From: JABFWF01 sp035539135 | GTDB lineage: Bacteria > Pseudomonadota > Gammaproteobacteria > Xanthomonadales > Xanthomonadaceae | Reading direction: 5' to 3' | DNA length: 64,000 nucleotides | Assembly: GCA_035539135.1 (NCBI GenBank) | Contig: DATLJD010000009.1 | Coordinates: forward strand, 62,001-126,000 | Shown here: positions 45,042 to 53,973 of the stretch, piece by piece | Numbering within the stretch: the first letter of the stretch is position 1 | Layout of the letters: every line of letters starts with the position of its first letter | Translations under genes and position numbers: made by a program | Notes under the pieces: generated by a model | Databases searched by the model: none | Told to the model about the DNA's origin: nothing | What the model saw: only the letters and a program-made list of their open reading frames with translations

Positions 45042-46220
45042 TCAGGCGCCGGCCGCGTGCCGCCAGAGCAGGTGCGCGAGCGGCGGCAGCCGGCCGGCGA
45101 GGCCGAGCAGCGGGCCGCGCAGCAGCGTCGTCGCGACGCCGCCGTCGCCGAACAGGCGCTGCAGGCCCTCGAACGTGTAGGCGGCGACCGCGTTCTCGCT
45201 GCGCCGCGTGCGCGCCCAGCGCGCGAGCCGTTGCGGCGCGTCCCAGTCGGCGCGCGCGCGGCGCGCGGCGCGCACGGTCTCGCGCAGCGCGGCGACGTCG
45301 CGCAGGCCCAGGTTGACGCCCTGCCCCGCCAGCGGATGCACGACGTGCGCGGCGTCGCCGACCAGCAGCACGCGCCCGGCGACGTAGTCGCGCGCGAGCT
45401 GCCGCCGCAGCGGGAAGCCGGCGCGCTCCGACGCCAGCGTCATCCGCCCCAGGCGCGCGTCGAACGCGCGGGTCAGCTCGCCGGCGAAGGCGTTCCCATC
45501 CAGCGCGAGCAGGCGCGCCGCGTCGTCCTCCGGCACGCTCCACACGATCGAACCGAGGCCGTCGTCGCAAGGCAGCACCGCCAGCGGGCCCCCGGGCAGG
45601 AAGCGCTGCCACGCGGTGTCTTCGTGCGGCTGCTGCGTGCGCACGTAGGCGACGATGCCGCGCTGCCCGTAGTCGTGGGCGTCGCTGTCGATCCCGGCCA
45701 GGCGGCGCAGGCTGGACTGCGCCCCATCGGCGGCGACCGCGATGCGCGCGGCGACGCGGCTGCCGTCGTCCAGCTGCAGGCGCACGCCCTGCGCGTCCTG
45801 CGCCAGCGCCTCGACCCGCGCCGGACGGTGCACGCGCACCCCGGCCGCCGGCAGAGCCGCCCACAGGCGGTCGACCAGCAAGCCGTTCTCGACGATCCAG
45901 CCGAGCTCGCGCACGCCGAAGGCATCGGCGTCGAAGCGCAGCTCGCCGCCGCCGGCCGCGTCCCACACCCGCATCCGCCGGTAGGGATGCGCGCGCGCCT
46001 CCATGATGCGCGGCCACACGCCGAGCGATTGCAGCAGCGCGGCGTTGTCGGGCGCGAAGGCGAACACGCGCAGGTCGCGGCGCTCCGCTTGCCAGCGCGC
46101 CGGTTCGCCCGCTTCCACCAGCACGACCTCGAGCCCGGCATCGGCGAGCGACAGCGCGCAGGCGGCGCCGACCACGCCGGCGCCGACCACCACCACGTCG
46201 GGCTGGCCGCGCGCGCTCAT
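45042..46220 (-). CDS. FAD-dependent ubiquinone-biosynthesis-type hydroxylase (UbiH/UbiF/UbiI/COQ6 family)
   Basis: 392 residues from the ATG at 46220, which overlaps the upstream stop (ATGA); a GTG nine bases upstream is an alternative. Seen: VVVVGAGVVGAACALSLADAG (FAD-binding Rossmann motif, quoted core GAGVVGAACA), AADGAQSSLRRLAGI, and VGDAAHVVHPLAGQGVNLGL. These place it in the ubiquinone ring hydroxylase family, but the exact ring position (C1, C5 or C6) cannot be told from motifs. It forms a two-gene unit with ubiH, as is common in the order. Confidence 0.9.
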   Translation of the reverse strand: MSARGQPDVVVVGAGVVGAACALSLADAGLEVVLVEAGEPARWQAERRDLRVFAFAPDNAALLQSLGVWPRIMEARAHPYRRMRVWDAAGGGELRFDADAFGVRELGWIVENGLLVDRLWAALPAAGVRVHRPARVEALAQDAQGVRLQLDDGSRVAARIAVAADGAQSSLRRLAGIDSDAHDYGQRGIVAYVRTQQPHEDTAWQRFLPGGPLAVLPCDDGLGSIVWSVPEDDAARLLALDGNAFAGELTRAFDARLGRMTLASERAGFPLRRQLARDYVAGRVLLVGDAAHVVHPLAGQGVNLGLRDVAALRETVRAARRARADWDAPQRLARWARTRRSENAVAAYTFEGLQRLFGDGGVATTLLRGPLLGLAGRLPPLAHLLWRHAAGA

Positions 46221-47422
46221 GGACGGCACAACGCCGGTACTTCGCCGCGGTAGCCCATCGCACCGCCGACCAGCCGGGCCTGCGCGGCGGGCAGGCGATC
46301 GAGCGCGAGCAGGCCGAGGCCGCGCAGCGGGCGCAGCAGCGGCGCGTCGTTGGCCGTCAGGCGGGCGAGACCGTCGGAGAAGGAGAGCGTGCGTGCGCGG
46401 TCCTCGCTTCTTCGTTCTGCGTAGGCGGCGAGCAGCGCGTCGTCGCCCGGATCGCCGCCGCGCGCCTCGATCAGCTCGGCCAGGGTCAGCGCGTCGCGCA
46501 GGCCGAGGTTGAAGCCCTGCGCGCCGATCGGATGCACCGACTGCGCGGCGTTGCCGACCAGCACCGCGCGCGGCGCGACCAGCCGCTGCGCGGCGATCCG
46601 CAGCGCCGGATAACGGCTGCGCGGGCCGACCGCGACGAAGCGCCCGGCGCGCCAGCCGAAGGCCCGCTGCACGCGGGCGAGGAAGGCCGCGTCGTCAAGC
46701 GCCGCGACCGCGTCGGCGTCCTCCGCGGCCACCCCGTGCACCAGGCCGTAGTGACGATCCGCGCGCGGCAGCAGCGCGGTCGGGCCGTCGTCGCCGAGGC
46801 GCTCGAACGCGGTGCCGTCGGGCGCGCGCTCGGCGCGCAGGCGGGCGACGAACAGCGCCTGGCCGTAGTCGTGTTCGTCCGCGCCGATGCCGAGCGCGGC
46901 GCGCACGCCGCTGTGGCTGCCGTCGGCGGCGACCAGCAGGCGCGCGCGCACGACGCGTTCGCCATCGGCGTCGGCCAGGCGCAGCGCGCGCGCGCCATCG
47001 TCGATCTCCTCGAGCCCGACGCAGCGCGCCGGCCGATAGCGGACCAGGTGCGCCAGTTCACCCAGGCGCGCCTCCAGCGCCTCGCCGAAATCGCGCGCGA
47101 CCACGACCTGGCCGAATGCCTCGCGTCCGTAAGCATCCGCATCCAGCCGCAACCGCCCGAAATCGCCGCGGCGGCTGACGTGGATGCGGCGGATCGGCGC
47201 GCCGGGCGCGCGCAGCTTCGCCATCACCCCGAGCGCGCGCAGGGCGTTCACGGTCGCCTCGGCGAAGCTCAGGTTGCGCTCGTCGAACACCGCCGGCAGC
47301 GCGCCGGCGGGCGTGGCCTCGACCAGGGCGACGTCGAGGCCGAGCCGGTCCAGCGCGATCGCCAGGCTCGCGCCCACCAGGCCGCCGCCGACGATGGCGA
47401 CGTCGTGCCGGCTAGCCGTCAT
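46217..47422 (-). CDS. ubiH: 2-octaprenyl-6-methoxyphenol hydroxylase UbiH
   Basis: 401 residues. Seen: VAIVGGGLVGASLAIALDRLG (quoted core GGGLVGASLA), FDERNLSFAEAT near residue 46, which is the D-x-R-x-x-x-L motif of UbiH, VAADGSHSGVRAALGI and VGNAAQSVHPIGAQGFNLGLRD. It hydroxylates C1 of the ubiquinone precursor ring using FAD, NADPH and O2 at the inner membrane. It is followed, with a 4 bp overlap, by a paralogous hydroxylase. The assignment as UbiH rather than UbiI/UbiF is based on the GNAAQ-xx-HPIGAQGFN signature. Confidence 0.85.
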   Translation of the reverse strand: MTASRHDVAIVGGGLVGASLAIALDRLGLDVALVEATPAGALPAVFDERNLSFAEATVNALRALGVMAKLRAPGAPIRRIHVSRRGDFGRLRLDADAYGREAFGQVVVARDFGEALEARLGELAHLVRYRPARCVGLEEIDDGARALRLADADGERVVRARLLVAADGSHSGVRAALGIGADEHDYGQALFVARLRAERAPDGTAFERLGDDGPTALLPRADRHYGLVHGVAAEDADAVAALDDAAFLARVQRAFGWRAGRFVAVGPRSRYPALRIAAQRLVAPRAVLVGNAAQSVHPIGAQGFNLGLRDALTLAELIEARGGDPGDDALLAAYAERRSEDRARTLSFSDGLARLTANDAPLLRPLRGLGLLALDRLPAAQARLVGGAMGYRGEVPALCRP

Positions 47423-47529
47423 GCCGCTTGTCCTGCGTCGCCGCTGCGCGCGATGGCGTCATCGGATCGGCCCGTGCGGTGGGGTGGGGTATGCTACCGG
47501 TTCCCGTGCAGCCGCTCCCGTCCCCCACG

Positions 47530-48099
47530 ATGAATCGCGCCCCGTCCTCCTTCGCTCCCGGCCCGCTGGTGCTCACCGGCCTGATCGTCGTCGCGGCGCT
47601 GACGCGCCTGCTGCCGCATCCGCCGAACTTCTCGCCGGTGGAGGCGATCGCCCTGTTCGGCGGCGCCTATTTCGCCGCGCGCGGCGCCGCCCTGCTGGTG
47701 CCGCTGGCGGCGATGCTGCTGTCGGACTTCGCGCTCGGCCTGCTCAACGGTGGCATCTACCTCGACTACTTCACCAGCGCCGGCTTCTGGCTGCAGTACG
47801 CCTGCATCGCGCTGCTGGTGGTCGCGGGTTTCGGCCTGCGCGGGCGGGTCTCCGGCGGCCGCGTGCTGGGCTGGTCGCTGGCCGGTTCGGCACTGTTCTT
47901 CCTGGTCACCAACTTCGGCGCGTGGCTGGGTGCGCCGATGTACCCGCAGACGGTCGGCGGCCTCGGCGCCGCCTACGTCGCCGGCATCCCGTTCTTCCAG
48001 TGGACCGTGCTCGGCACCCTGTTCTACGCGGCGCTGCTGTTCGGCGGCTTCGCCCTGCTGCGCCGGCGCGTCCCCGCCCTGCGCGCGCAGACCGTCTGA
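47530..48099 (+). CDS. DUF6580-like polytopic membrane protein, putative transporter
   Basis: 189 residues from the ATG at 47530. Five or six hydrophobic segments. Characteristic words: LPHPPNFSPVEAIALFGGAYF and SDFALGLLNGGIYLDY. The topology recalls substrate-capture (S) components of ECF vitamin transporters. The substrate is unknown, but a cobalamin adenosyltransferase gene starts 53 bases downstream on the same strand, which makes corrinoid uptake a reasonable guess. No cobalamin riboswitch was recognised upstream. A TATGCT box near 47490 may be the promoter -10. Confidence 0.8.
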   Translation: MNRAPSSFAPGPLVLTGLIVVAALTRLLPHPPNFSPVEAIALFGGAYFAARGAALLVPLAAMLLSDFALGLLNGGIYLDYFTSAGFWLQYACIALLVVAGFGLRGRVSGGRVLGWSLAGSALFFLVTNFGAWLGAPMYPQTVGGLGAAYVAGIPFFQWTVLGTLFYAALLFGGFALLRRRVPALRAQTV

Positions 48100-48152
48100 C
48101 AGGGGCGTGACAGGAAGCTCGCGCTAGCCTTCGCTTCTCCCGTCTCCCCGCC

Positions 48153-48707
48153 ATGGGCAACCGCCTCTCCAAGATCTACACCCGCACCGGCGACGCCGGC
48201 ACGACGGGGCTCGGCGACGGCACCCGGGTGGCGAAGGATTCGGCACGGGTCGAGGCCTACGGCACGATCGACGAGGCCAATTCGGCGATCGGCGTGATCC
48301 TGGCCAGCGATGTGCCCGAAGACGTGCGCACGCTGTTGACACGGGTCCAGCACCAGCTGTTCGACCTTGGCGGCGAGCTGTGCATTCCCGGCCACGCGGC
48401 GATCACCGACGCCGACGTCGGCGCGCTGGAAGACGCGCTGGACGGCTTCAACGACGCGCTGCCGCCGCTGCGGGAGTTCATCCTGCCCGGGGGCGGCGAG
48501 GCGGCGGCGCGTTGCCACCTCGCCCGCACCATCGTCCGCCGCGCCGAGCGCGCGACCGTGACCCTCGCCCGCGACGAGGCCGTGCGCCCGGAAGCGGTGC
48601 GCTACCTCAACCGCCTGTCCGACCTGCTGTTCGTCCTAGCGCGCGTGCTCGCCCGCGCCAGCGGCCACGGCGAGGTGCTCTGGCAGCACGAGCGGCGCAA
48701 GGGCTGA
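48153..48707 (+). CDS. Cob(I)alamin adenosyltransferase, PduO type
   Basis: 184 residues. Seen: KIYTRTGDAGTTGLGDGTRV at the N-terminus (ATP-binding loop), SARVEAYGTIDEANSAIG, and the C-terminal LNRLSDLLFVLAR, all signature elements of PduO-type ATP:corrinoid adenosyltransferases. The enzyme transfers adenosyl from ATP to Co(I) of cobalamin, forming the coenzyme. It follows a putative transporter gene. It lies just upstream of the lptD operon, but the 96-base gap probably separates the transcripts. Confidence 0.93.
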   Translation: MGNRLSKIYTRTGDAGTTGLGDGTRVAKDSARVEAYGTIDEANSAIGVILASDVPEDVRTLLTRVQHQLFDLGGELCIPGHAAITDADVGALEDALDGFNDALPPLREFILPGGGEAAARCHLARTIVRRAERATVTLARDEAVRPEAVRYLNRLSDLLFVLARVLARASGHGEVLWQHERRKG

Positions 48708-48803
48708 GGCGGCCTTGCGCGGCGCTCCCGCGCCGCGCCTGCATTGCCCGCCCACCGGGGATACGGCAAGCTAGCGGCCATTTTCCGCCCGACGGATGTC
48801 CGC

Positions 48804-51260
48804 GTGCGCCCTGTCTTCCGCCTGCTGCCGCTGCCGTTCTGCATCGCCCTTTCGCTGTCGGCCCAGGCCGCGGACGAACGGCCGGAAGACTGGAAGCTGT
48901 GCCCGGCCGAGGACGCGGTTCCCGCCTTTCCCGACGCGCAGCCGGCGACCACCCGCCCCGAGGCGCGGGTCACCCTGCCGACCAACATCACCGGCGACCG
49001 CCTGTCCGGCACCGACATCCAGCCGGTCTTCAGCGGCAACGTCATCCTCCGCCGCGGCGACCAGTTCCTCGGCGCCGAGAACCTGAAGATCGACAAGGAG
49101 ACCGGCCAGTACGACGCGCAGGGCGACATCCGCTACCAAGACACCGGCATGCGGCTGGTCGCGGGCGATGCCTCCGGCAACCAGAACGACGACACCCACC
49201 GCCTCGAGGACGTGCACTACCAGCTGATGTCGCGGCGCGGCAACGGCGGCGCCGAGCACATCGAGATGCAGGGCACGCACGGCGCGCTGTACGGCGCGAC
49301 CTACTCGACCTGCCCGCCGGAGGACCGCGACTGGGAGCTGCGCGCGCAGCGCATCGACGTGGACACCGAGGAAGGCCTCGGCGTGGCCCGCAACGCGACC
49401 CTGCGGATCGGCAAGGTGCCGGTGCTGTACGTGCCGTGGTTCCAGTTCCCGATCGACGACCGGCGGCGCACCGGCCTGCTGTATCCCAGCGTCTCCCTGT
49501 CCGGGCGCAACGGCTTCGACTGGCGGCAGCCGGTCTACCTGAACCTCGCGCCCAACTACGACATGACGCTGACGCCGCGGATCATGACCGACCGCGGCTT
49601 CCAGCTCGGCACCGAATTCCGCTACCTGGTGCCGGGCGGCGCCGGCGAGATGCAGTTCGAGTTCCTGCCCAACGACAAGCTCACCGACCGCGAGCGCGAC
49701 GAGGAGATCGCCGACGGGGTGCCGGCGGAGAACCGCCGCGACGACAACCGCGCGCTGTTCCGTTTCACCGGCAGCCAGCGCCTCACCTCGACCTGGAAGG
49801 CGCGCGCCAACCTCAACTGGATCAGCGACGCCCGCTACCTCGAGGACTTCAGCAACCGCATCAATGGCCTGGCGCCTTATTCGCTCGGCAGCAGCATCGG
49901 CATCTACGGCGGCGGCGCGCACTGGGATGCCTCGCTCACCGCGGACTACAAGCAACTCGCCGACTACACCCTGACCCGCAACATCCTTCCCTACAACCGA
50001 CTGCCGCGGGCGACCTTCCACCTCGACCAGCCCCTGCGCCCCTGGCTGCGCACGGGGGTGGACAGCGAAGCGGTGCGCTTCCAGCACCCGACCCGGAACG
50101 AAGGCAGCCGGTTCGACTTCAAGCCGTGGATCAGCATGCCGCTTGAGGGCGCAAGTTGGTACGTCACCCCGATCCTGGCTTGGCGCTACACGGGATACCA
50201 GCTGAGCGACGAGCTGACCGAGCAGGTCGCCCGCACTCGCGCGCGGGCCTACGTCCTCGAGAACGGCGGCAGCCTGACCCCCGACCTGATCGCCCGCTTC
50301 CGAAACGACAGGCCGACCCGCGCCCTGCCGATCGGGTCTATCAATGCCGGCCTGTTCTTCGACCGCGAAAGCGAGATCGGCGGTCAGAGCTTCCTGCAGA
50401 CCCTCGAGCCGCGCCTGTTCTACCTGCGCGTGCCCTACGAGGACCAGAGCGACCTGCCGCTGTTCGACACCCGGCCGCTGACCTTCAGCTGGGGCCAGCT
50501 GTTCCGCGACAACCGCTACACCGGCGCCGACCGGCAGATGGACGCCAACCAGCTCACCCTGGCGCTGACCACCCGCCTGATCCGCCAGGCCGACGGCCGC
50601 GAGAAGCTCAGCGCCAGCGTCGGCCAGATCCGCTACTTCGACGACTCGCGGGTCGTCTACCCAGGCGAAACGCCGGTCGAACGCGGCAAGTCGGCCTGGG
50701 TGGTGGGCGCCAACTACGCGGTGAACGACCGGTGGGACGTGGGCGCGTCGTACCAATGGGACCCGAAGTTCCGCCGCCAGGACCTCGGCAGCCTGCGCAC
50801 GCGCTATCTGATCGGCGACGACGGCGTGGTCAACCTCGGCTACCGCTACCGGCGCAACCTGCTGGAGCAGGTCGATTTCTCGTTCCTGTACCCGCTCTCG
50901 CCCTCGTGGAGCCTGGTCGGCCGCTACTACTACTCGCTGTACCGCAACGACGCGCGCGGCATCGAGCCGGGCCTGCTGGAAGGCATCGCCGGCATCCAGT
51001 GGGACAGCTGCTGCGTGTCGGCGCGCCTGGTCGGGCGCCGCTACATCCACAACCGCGAAGGCGAGCTCGACAACGCGATCGAGCTGCAGATCGAACTCAA
51101 GGGCCTGGGTTCCGCCGGCCCGGACACGGAGTCGCGCCTGCGCCGTGCTATCCTCGGCTACTACCGCGAGGACCTCTACCTCGTTCCGCCGTCCGAAGCG
51201 GGCCAGCCCGCCGATCAAGACGACGACGGCGACCCCAACGCCCCCGACGTCTTCCCATGA
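48804..51260 (+). CDS. lptD: LPS-assembly outer-membrane protein LptD
   Basis: 818 residues when started at the GTG at 48804, which has GGA upstream and gives a proper signal peptide VRPVFRLLPLPFCIALSLSA. An earlier TTG is open but would bury the signal. N-terminal OstA/beta-jellyroll domain (about 60-210), then the 26-strand barrel region. The four cysteines needed for the interdomain disulfides are present: 33, 170, 736 and 737, close to E. coli C31, C173, C724, C725. LptD with LptE inserts lipopolysaccharide into the outer leaflet. The stop overlaps surA (ATGA). Confidence 0.96.
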   Translation: MRPVFRLLPLPFCIALSLSAQAADERPEDWKLCPAEDAVPAFPDAQPATTRPEARVTLPTNITGDRLSGTDIQPVFSGNVILRRGDQFLGAENLKIDKETGQYDAQGDIRYQDTGMRLVAGDASGNQNDDTHRLEDVHYQLMSRRGNGGAEHIEMQGTHGALYGATYSTCPPEDRDWELRAQRIDVDTEEGLGVARNATLRIGKVPVLYVPWFQFPIDDRRRTGLLYPSVSLSGRNGFDWRQPVYLNLAPNYDMTLTPRIMTDRGFQLGTEFRYLVPGGAGEMQFEFLPNDKLTDRERDEEIADGVPAENRRDDNRALFRFTGSQRLTSTWKARANLNWISDARYLEDFSNRINGLAPYSLGSSIGIYGGGAHWDASLTADYKQLADYTLTRNILPYNRLPRATFHLDQPLRPWLRTGVDSEAVRFQHPTRNEGSRFDFKPWISMPLEGASWYVTPILAWRYTGYQLSDELTEQVARTRARAYVLENGGSLTPDLIARFRNDRPTRALPIGSINAGLFFDRESEIGGQSFLQTLEPRLFYLRVPYEDQSDLPLFDTRPLTFSWGQLFRDNRYTGADRQMDANQLTLALTTRLIRQADGREKLSASVGQIRYFDDSRVVYPGETPVERGKSAWVVGANYAVNDRWDVGASYQWDPKFRRQDLGSLRTRYLIGDDGVVNLGYRYRRNLLEQVDFSFLYPLSPSWSLVGRYYYSLYRNDARGIEPGLLEGIAGIQWDSCCVSARLVGRRYIHNREGELDNAIELQIELKGLGSAGPDTESRLRRAILGYYREDLYLVPPSEAGQPADQDDDGDPNAPDVFP

Positions 51261-52630
51261 CCCGACTGCTCGCCAGCCTCCTCATCCTCGCGGCGCTGTT
51301 CGCCGCGCCGTTGCACGCGCAGCAGGCGCAGCCCGCCGCGCTGCAACCGCTGGACCGCATCGCCGCGGTGGTCGACGACGGCGTGATCCTGCAGAGCGAG
51401 CTCGATCGCGCCGTGCAGAACATCCACGCCCAGTACGCCAGCCGGCCCGGCCAGCTGCCGCCCGAGGACGTGCTGCGCAAGCAGGTGCTCGAGCGCCTGG
51501 TGCTGGTGCGGCTGCAGGTCGCGCGCGCCGCCGAGAGCGGCATCCACGTCGGCGATCAGGAAGTGGACGCGGCGCTGGTCAACATCGCCCGCCAGAACAA
51601 CATGACCCCGGACCAGCTGCGCGCGCAGCTCGCCCAGCACGGCGAGTCCTGGGCGGAGTTCCGTGAATCGATCCGCGACGAGATCACCATCCAGCGCCTG
51701 CGCCAGCGCTTCGCCCAGACCCGGATCAGCGTCAGCGACGCCGAGGTCGACGCCGCGCTCGAGGCCAGCGCCGGCGGCCAGCAGTACCACCTCGCCAACA
51801 TCCTGGTCGCGCTGCCGGAAGGCGCCACGCCGGAGCAGATCGCCACCGGCCAGCAGAAGGTCGACGGCATCAAGGCGCTGATCGACCGGGGCGAGATGGA
51901 CTTCCAGGCGGCGGCCGTCCGCTATTCCGACAGCCCGAACGCGCTGGAAGGCGGCGACCTCGGCTGGCGTTCGCTGGACGAGATCCCGGCCGCGTTCGCC
52001 AACGTCATCCGCTCGATGCAGCCCGGGCAGGTGATTGGACCGACCCGCGGCGCCAGCGGCTTCCAGCTGCTCAAGCTGCTGGAGACCCGCGAGGGCAGCG
52101 CGGCCGAGCCGCGCATGGTGACCCAGTTCAACGCGCGCCACATCCTGATCCGCACCGGCGAAGGCGGGCTCGGCGAGGACGAGGCGCGGGCGAAGATCGA
52201 CACCCTGGCCGCGCGCATCGCCGGCGGCGCCGACTTTCAGGCACTGGCCCGCGAGAACTCGCAGGATCCGGTCAGTGCGCCGGCCGGCGGCGATCTCGGC
52301 TGGTTCACCCAGGAGGCCTATGGCCCGGAATTCGGCGCGCAGGTCGCGGCGTTGCAGGACGGCCAGGTGTCGGCGCCGTTCAAGACCCAGGCCGGCTGGC
52401 ACATCGTGCAGCGCGTGGGCAGCCGCCAGGCCGACGTCGGCGCCGAGAACCGCCGCGCGCAGGTGCGCGAGGCGATCGGCCAGCGCAAGCTCGAGGACGA
52501 ATGGGCGCGCTACCTGCGCGAGATCCGCGGCGACGCCTATGTCGACTTCCGCATCGGCGACGCCGCGGCGACGCCGGAGCCCGAAGCCGCGCCCAGCGCC
52601 ACCCCGCCGGCGGACGGCACGGCCGGCTGA
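51257..52630 (+). CDS. surA: Periplasmic chaperone and peptidyl-prolyl isomerase SurA
   Basis: 457 residues. Signal peptide at 1-21 (ends LHAQQ). The SurA N-terminal domain includes DRIAAVVDDGVILQSELD. Two parvulin domains follow, the first around 175-275 (YHLANILVALP) and the second around 285-385 (FNARHILIRTGEGG). There is a short Pro/Ala-rich C-terminal tail. SurA delivers outer-membrane proteins, LptD among them, to the Bam complex. The start overlaps the lptD stop, and pdxA begins one base after its stop. Confidence 0.97.
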   Translation: MTRLLASLLILAALFAAPLHAQQAQPAALQPLDRIAAVVDDGVILQSELDRAVQNIHAQYASRPGQLPPEDVLRKQVLERLVLVRLQVARAAESGIHVGDQEVDAALVNIARQNNMTPDQLRAQLAQHGESWAEFRESIRDEITIQRLRQRFAQTRISVSDAEVDAALEASAGGQQYHLANILVALPEGATPEQIATGQQKVDGIKALIDRGEMDFQAAAVRYSDSPNALEGGDLGWRSLDEIPAAFANVIRSMQPGQVIGPTRGASGFQLLKLLETREGSAAEPRMVTQFNARHILIRTGEGGLGEDEARAKIDTLAARIAGGADFQALARENSQDPVSAPAGGDLGWFTQEAYGPEFGAQVAALQDGQVSAPFKTQAGWHIVQRVGSRQADVGAENRRAQVREAIGQRKLEDEWARYLREIRGDAYVDFRIGDAAATPEPEAAPSATPPADGTAG

Positions 52631-52631
52631 C

Positions 52632-53606
52632 ATGAGGCCACGGCTGGCGCTGGTGCCGGGCGAGCCGGCCGGCGTCGGCCCCGAGCTGTGCGTGCGGGCC
52701 GCTCAGCGCGCGTGGGACGCGGACCTCGTCGCCTACGGCGACCCCGACGCCCTGCTGCGCGCCGCGCGCGCGCTCGACCTGCCGCTGGAACTGCTGCCGG
52801 CCGATGCCCGCGGCGCGCCCGGCCGGCTGCCGCTGGTCGCGATCGCCAACGCCGTCCTGCCCGCCTTCGGCACGCCCGATCCGCGCAACGCGCGCGCGGT
52901 GATCGGCGCGCTCGAACAGGCCGGCGCCGCCTGCCTGCGCGGCGACTGCGCCGGCGTGGTCACTGGCCCGGTGCACAAGGCCGCGATCAACGCCGGCGGC
53001 ATCGGCTACACCGGCACCACCGAACTGCTCGCGGCCCAGGCCGGGCGCGAGGTGGTGATGATGCTGGCCAACGACCTCGTGCGGGTCGCCCTCGCCACCA
53101 CCCACCTGCCGCTGCGCGCGGTCGCCGACGCGATCGACGGCGACGGCCTGCGGCGCCAGTTGCGCATCGTGCACGCCGCGCTGCGGGAGGGTTTCGGCAT
53201 TGCCGATCCGCTGATCGCGGTGCTCGGGCTCAACCCGCACGCGGGCGAGGACGGGATCCTCGGTCGCGAGGAACTCGATGTCATCGCGCCGGCGCTGGAC
53301 GCGCTGCGCGCCGAAGGGCTGCGCCTGGCCGGCCCGCTGCCGGCCGACACCGCGTTCCTGCCGGCGAAGCTGCGTGGCTTCGACGCGGTGTTCGCGATGT
53401 ACCACGACCAGGGCCTGCCGGTGCTCAAGTACAGCGGCTTCGAACGGGCGGTGAATTTGACCCTCGGCCTGCCCTACCCGCGCGTCGCGGTCGACCATGG
53501 CACCGCGCTCGACCTCGCCGGCAGCGGCCGCGCGGACCCGTCCAGCCTGTACGCCGCGATCGCGACCTGCGCGCGGCTGGCACGCCAGCGGACACGGTCG
53601 GCATGA
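52632..53606 (+). CDS. pdxA: 4-hydroxythreonine-4-phosphate dehydrogenase
   Basis: 324 residues. Seen: VPGEPAGVGPEL, VTGPVHKAAINAGG, YTGTTELLAAQAG, ATTHLPLRAV (metal-ligand histidine), LGLNPHAGEDG and MYHDQGLPVLKYSGF, all PdxA landmarks. It oxidises 4-phosphohydroxy-L-threonine with NAD in the pyridoxal 5'-phosphate pathway. The conserved order surA-pdxA-rsmA-apaG-apaH is kept here except for one extra gene after pdxA. Its stop overlaps that gene (ATGA). Confidence 0.96.
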   Translation: MRPRLALVPGEPAGVGPELCVRAAQRAWDADLVAYGDPDALLRAARALDLPLELLPADARGAPGRLPLVAIANAVLPAFGTPDPRNARAVIGALEQAGAACLRGDCAGVVTGPVHKAAINAGGIGYTGTTELLAAQAGREVVMMLANDLVRVALATTHLPLRAVADAIDGDGLRRQLRIVHAALREGFGIADPLIAVLGLNPHAGEDGILGREELDVIAPALDALRAEGLRLAGPLPADTAFLPAKLRGFDAVFAMYHDQGLPVLKYSGFERAVNLTLGLPYPRVAVDHGTALDLAGSGRADPSSLYAAIATCARLARQRTRSA

Positions 53607-53965
53607 GGCCTGCGCAGCCGCCCGCGATGCAGGAGATCGGCTGGGACGACTTCATGAGGGTCGAGCTGCGGGTCGGCCGCGTGCTGTCCGCCGAAGCCTT
53701 CGCGCAGGCGCGCAAGCCGGCCTACGTGCTGCACGTGGACTTCGGCCCCGAGATCGGGGTGCGCAAGTCGAGCGCGCAGGTGACCGCGCTTTATGCACCC
53801 GAGGAACTGGTCGGCCGCCTGGTGGTCGGCGTGGTGAACTTCCCGCGCAAGCAGATCGGTCCGCTGATGTCCGAATGCCTGGTCACCGGCTTCCACGACG
53901 CCGAGGGCCGGGTCGCCCTGTGCGTGCCCGACCGCGAGGTGCCGCTGGGCACCCGCCTGCTGTGA
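53603..53965 (+). CDS. CsaA-like tRNA-binding domain protein
   Basis: 120 residues. Seen: DDFMRVELRVGRVLSAEAF, KPAYVLHVDFGPEIG, VGVVNFPRKQIGPLMSECLV and VPLGTRLL, the EMAP II/tRNA-binding OB-fold as in CsaA and YgjH. Such proteins are dimers that bind tRNA or unfolded proteins. An ATG at 53627 is an alternative start. It sits between pdxA and rsmA, overlapping pdxA by 4 bp, a position not found in the E. coli operon. Confidence 0.9.
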   Translation: MRPAQPPAMQEIGWDDFMRVELRVGRVLSAEAFAQARKPAYVLHVDFGPEIGVRKSSAQVTALYAPEELVGRLVVGVVNFPRKQIGPLMSECLVTGFHDAEGRVALCVPDREVPLGTRLL

Positions 53966-53973
53966 GCCGCGCG

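Noticed and set aside
47423..47529. Cobalamin riboswitch before the DUF6580-like gene
   Set aside because: No B12-box (GCCACTG-type) or other conserved element is present, and the gap is too short for the full aptamer.
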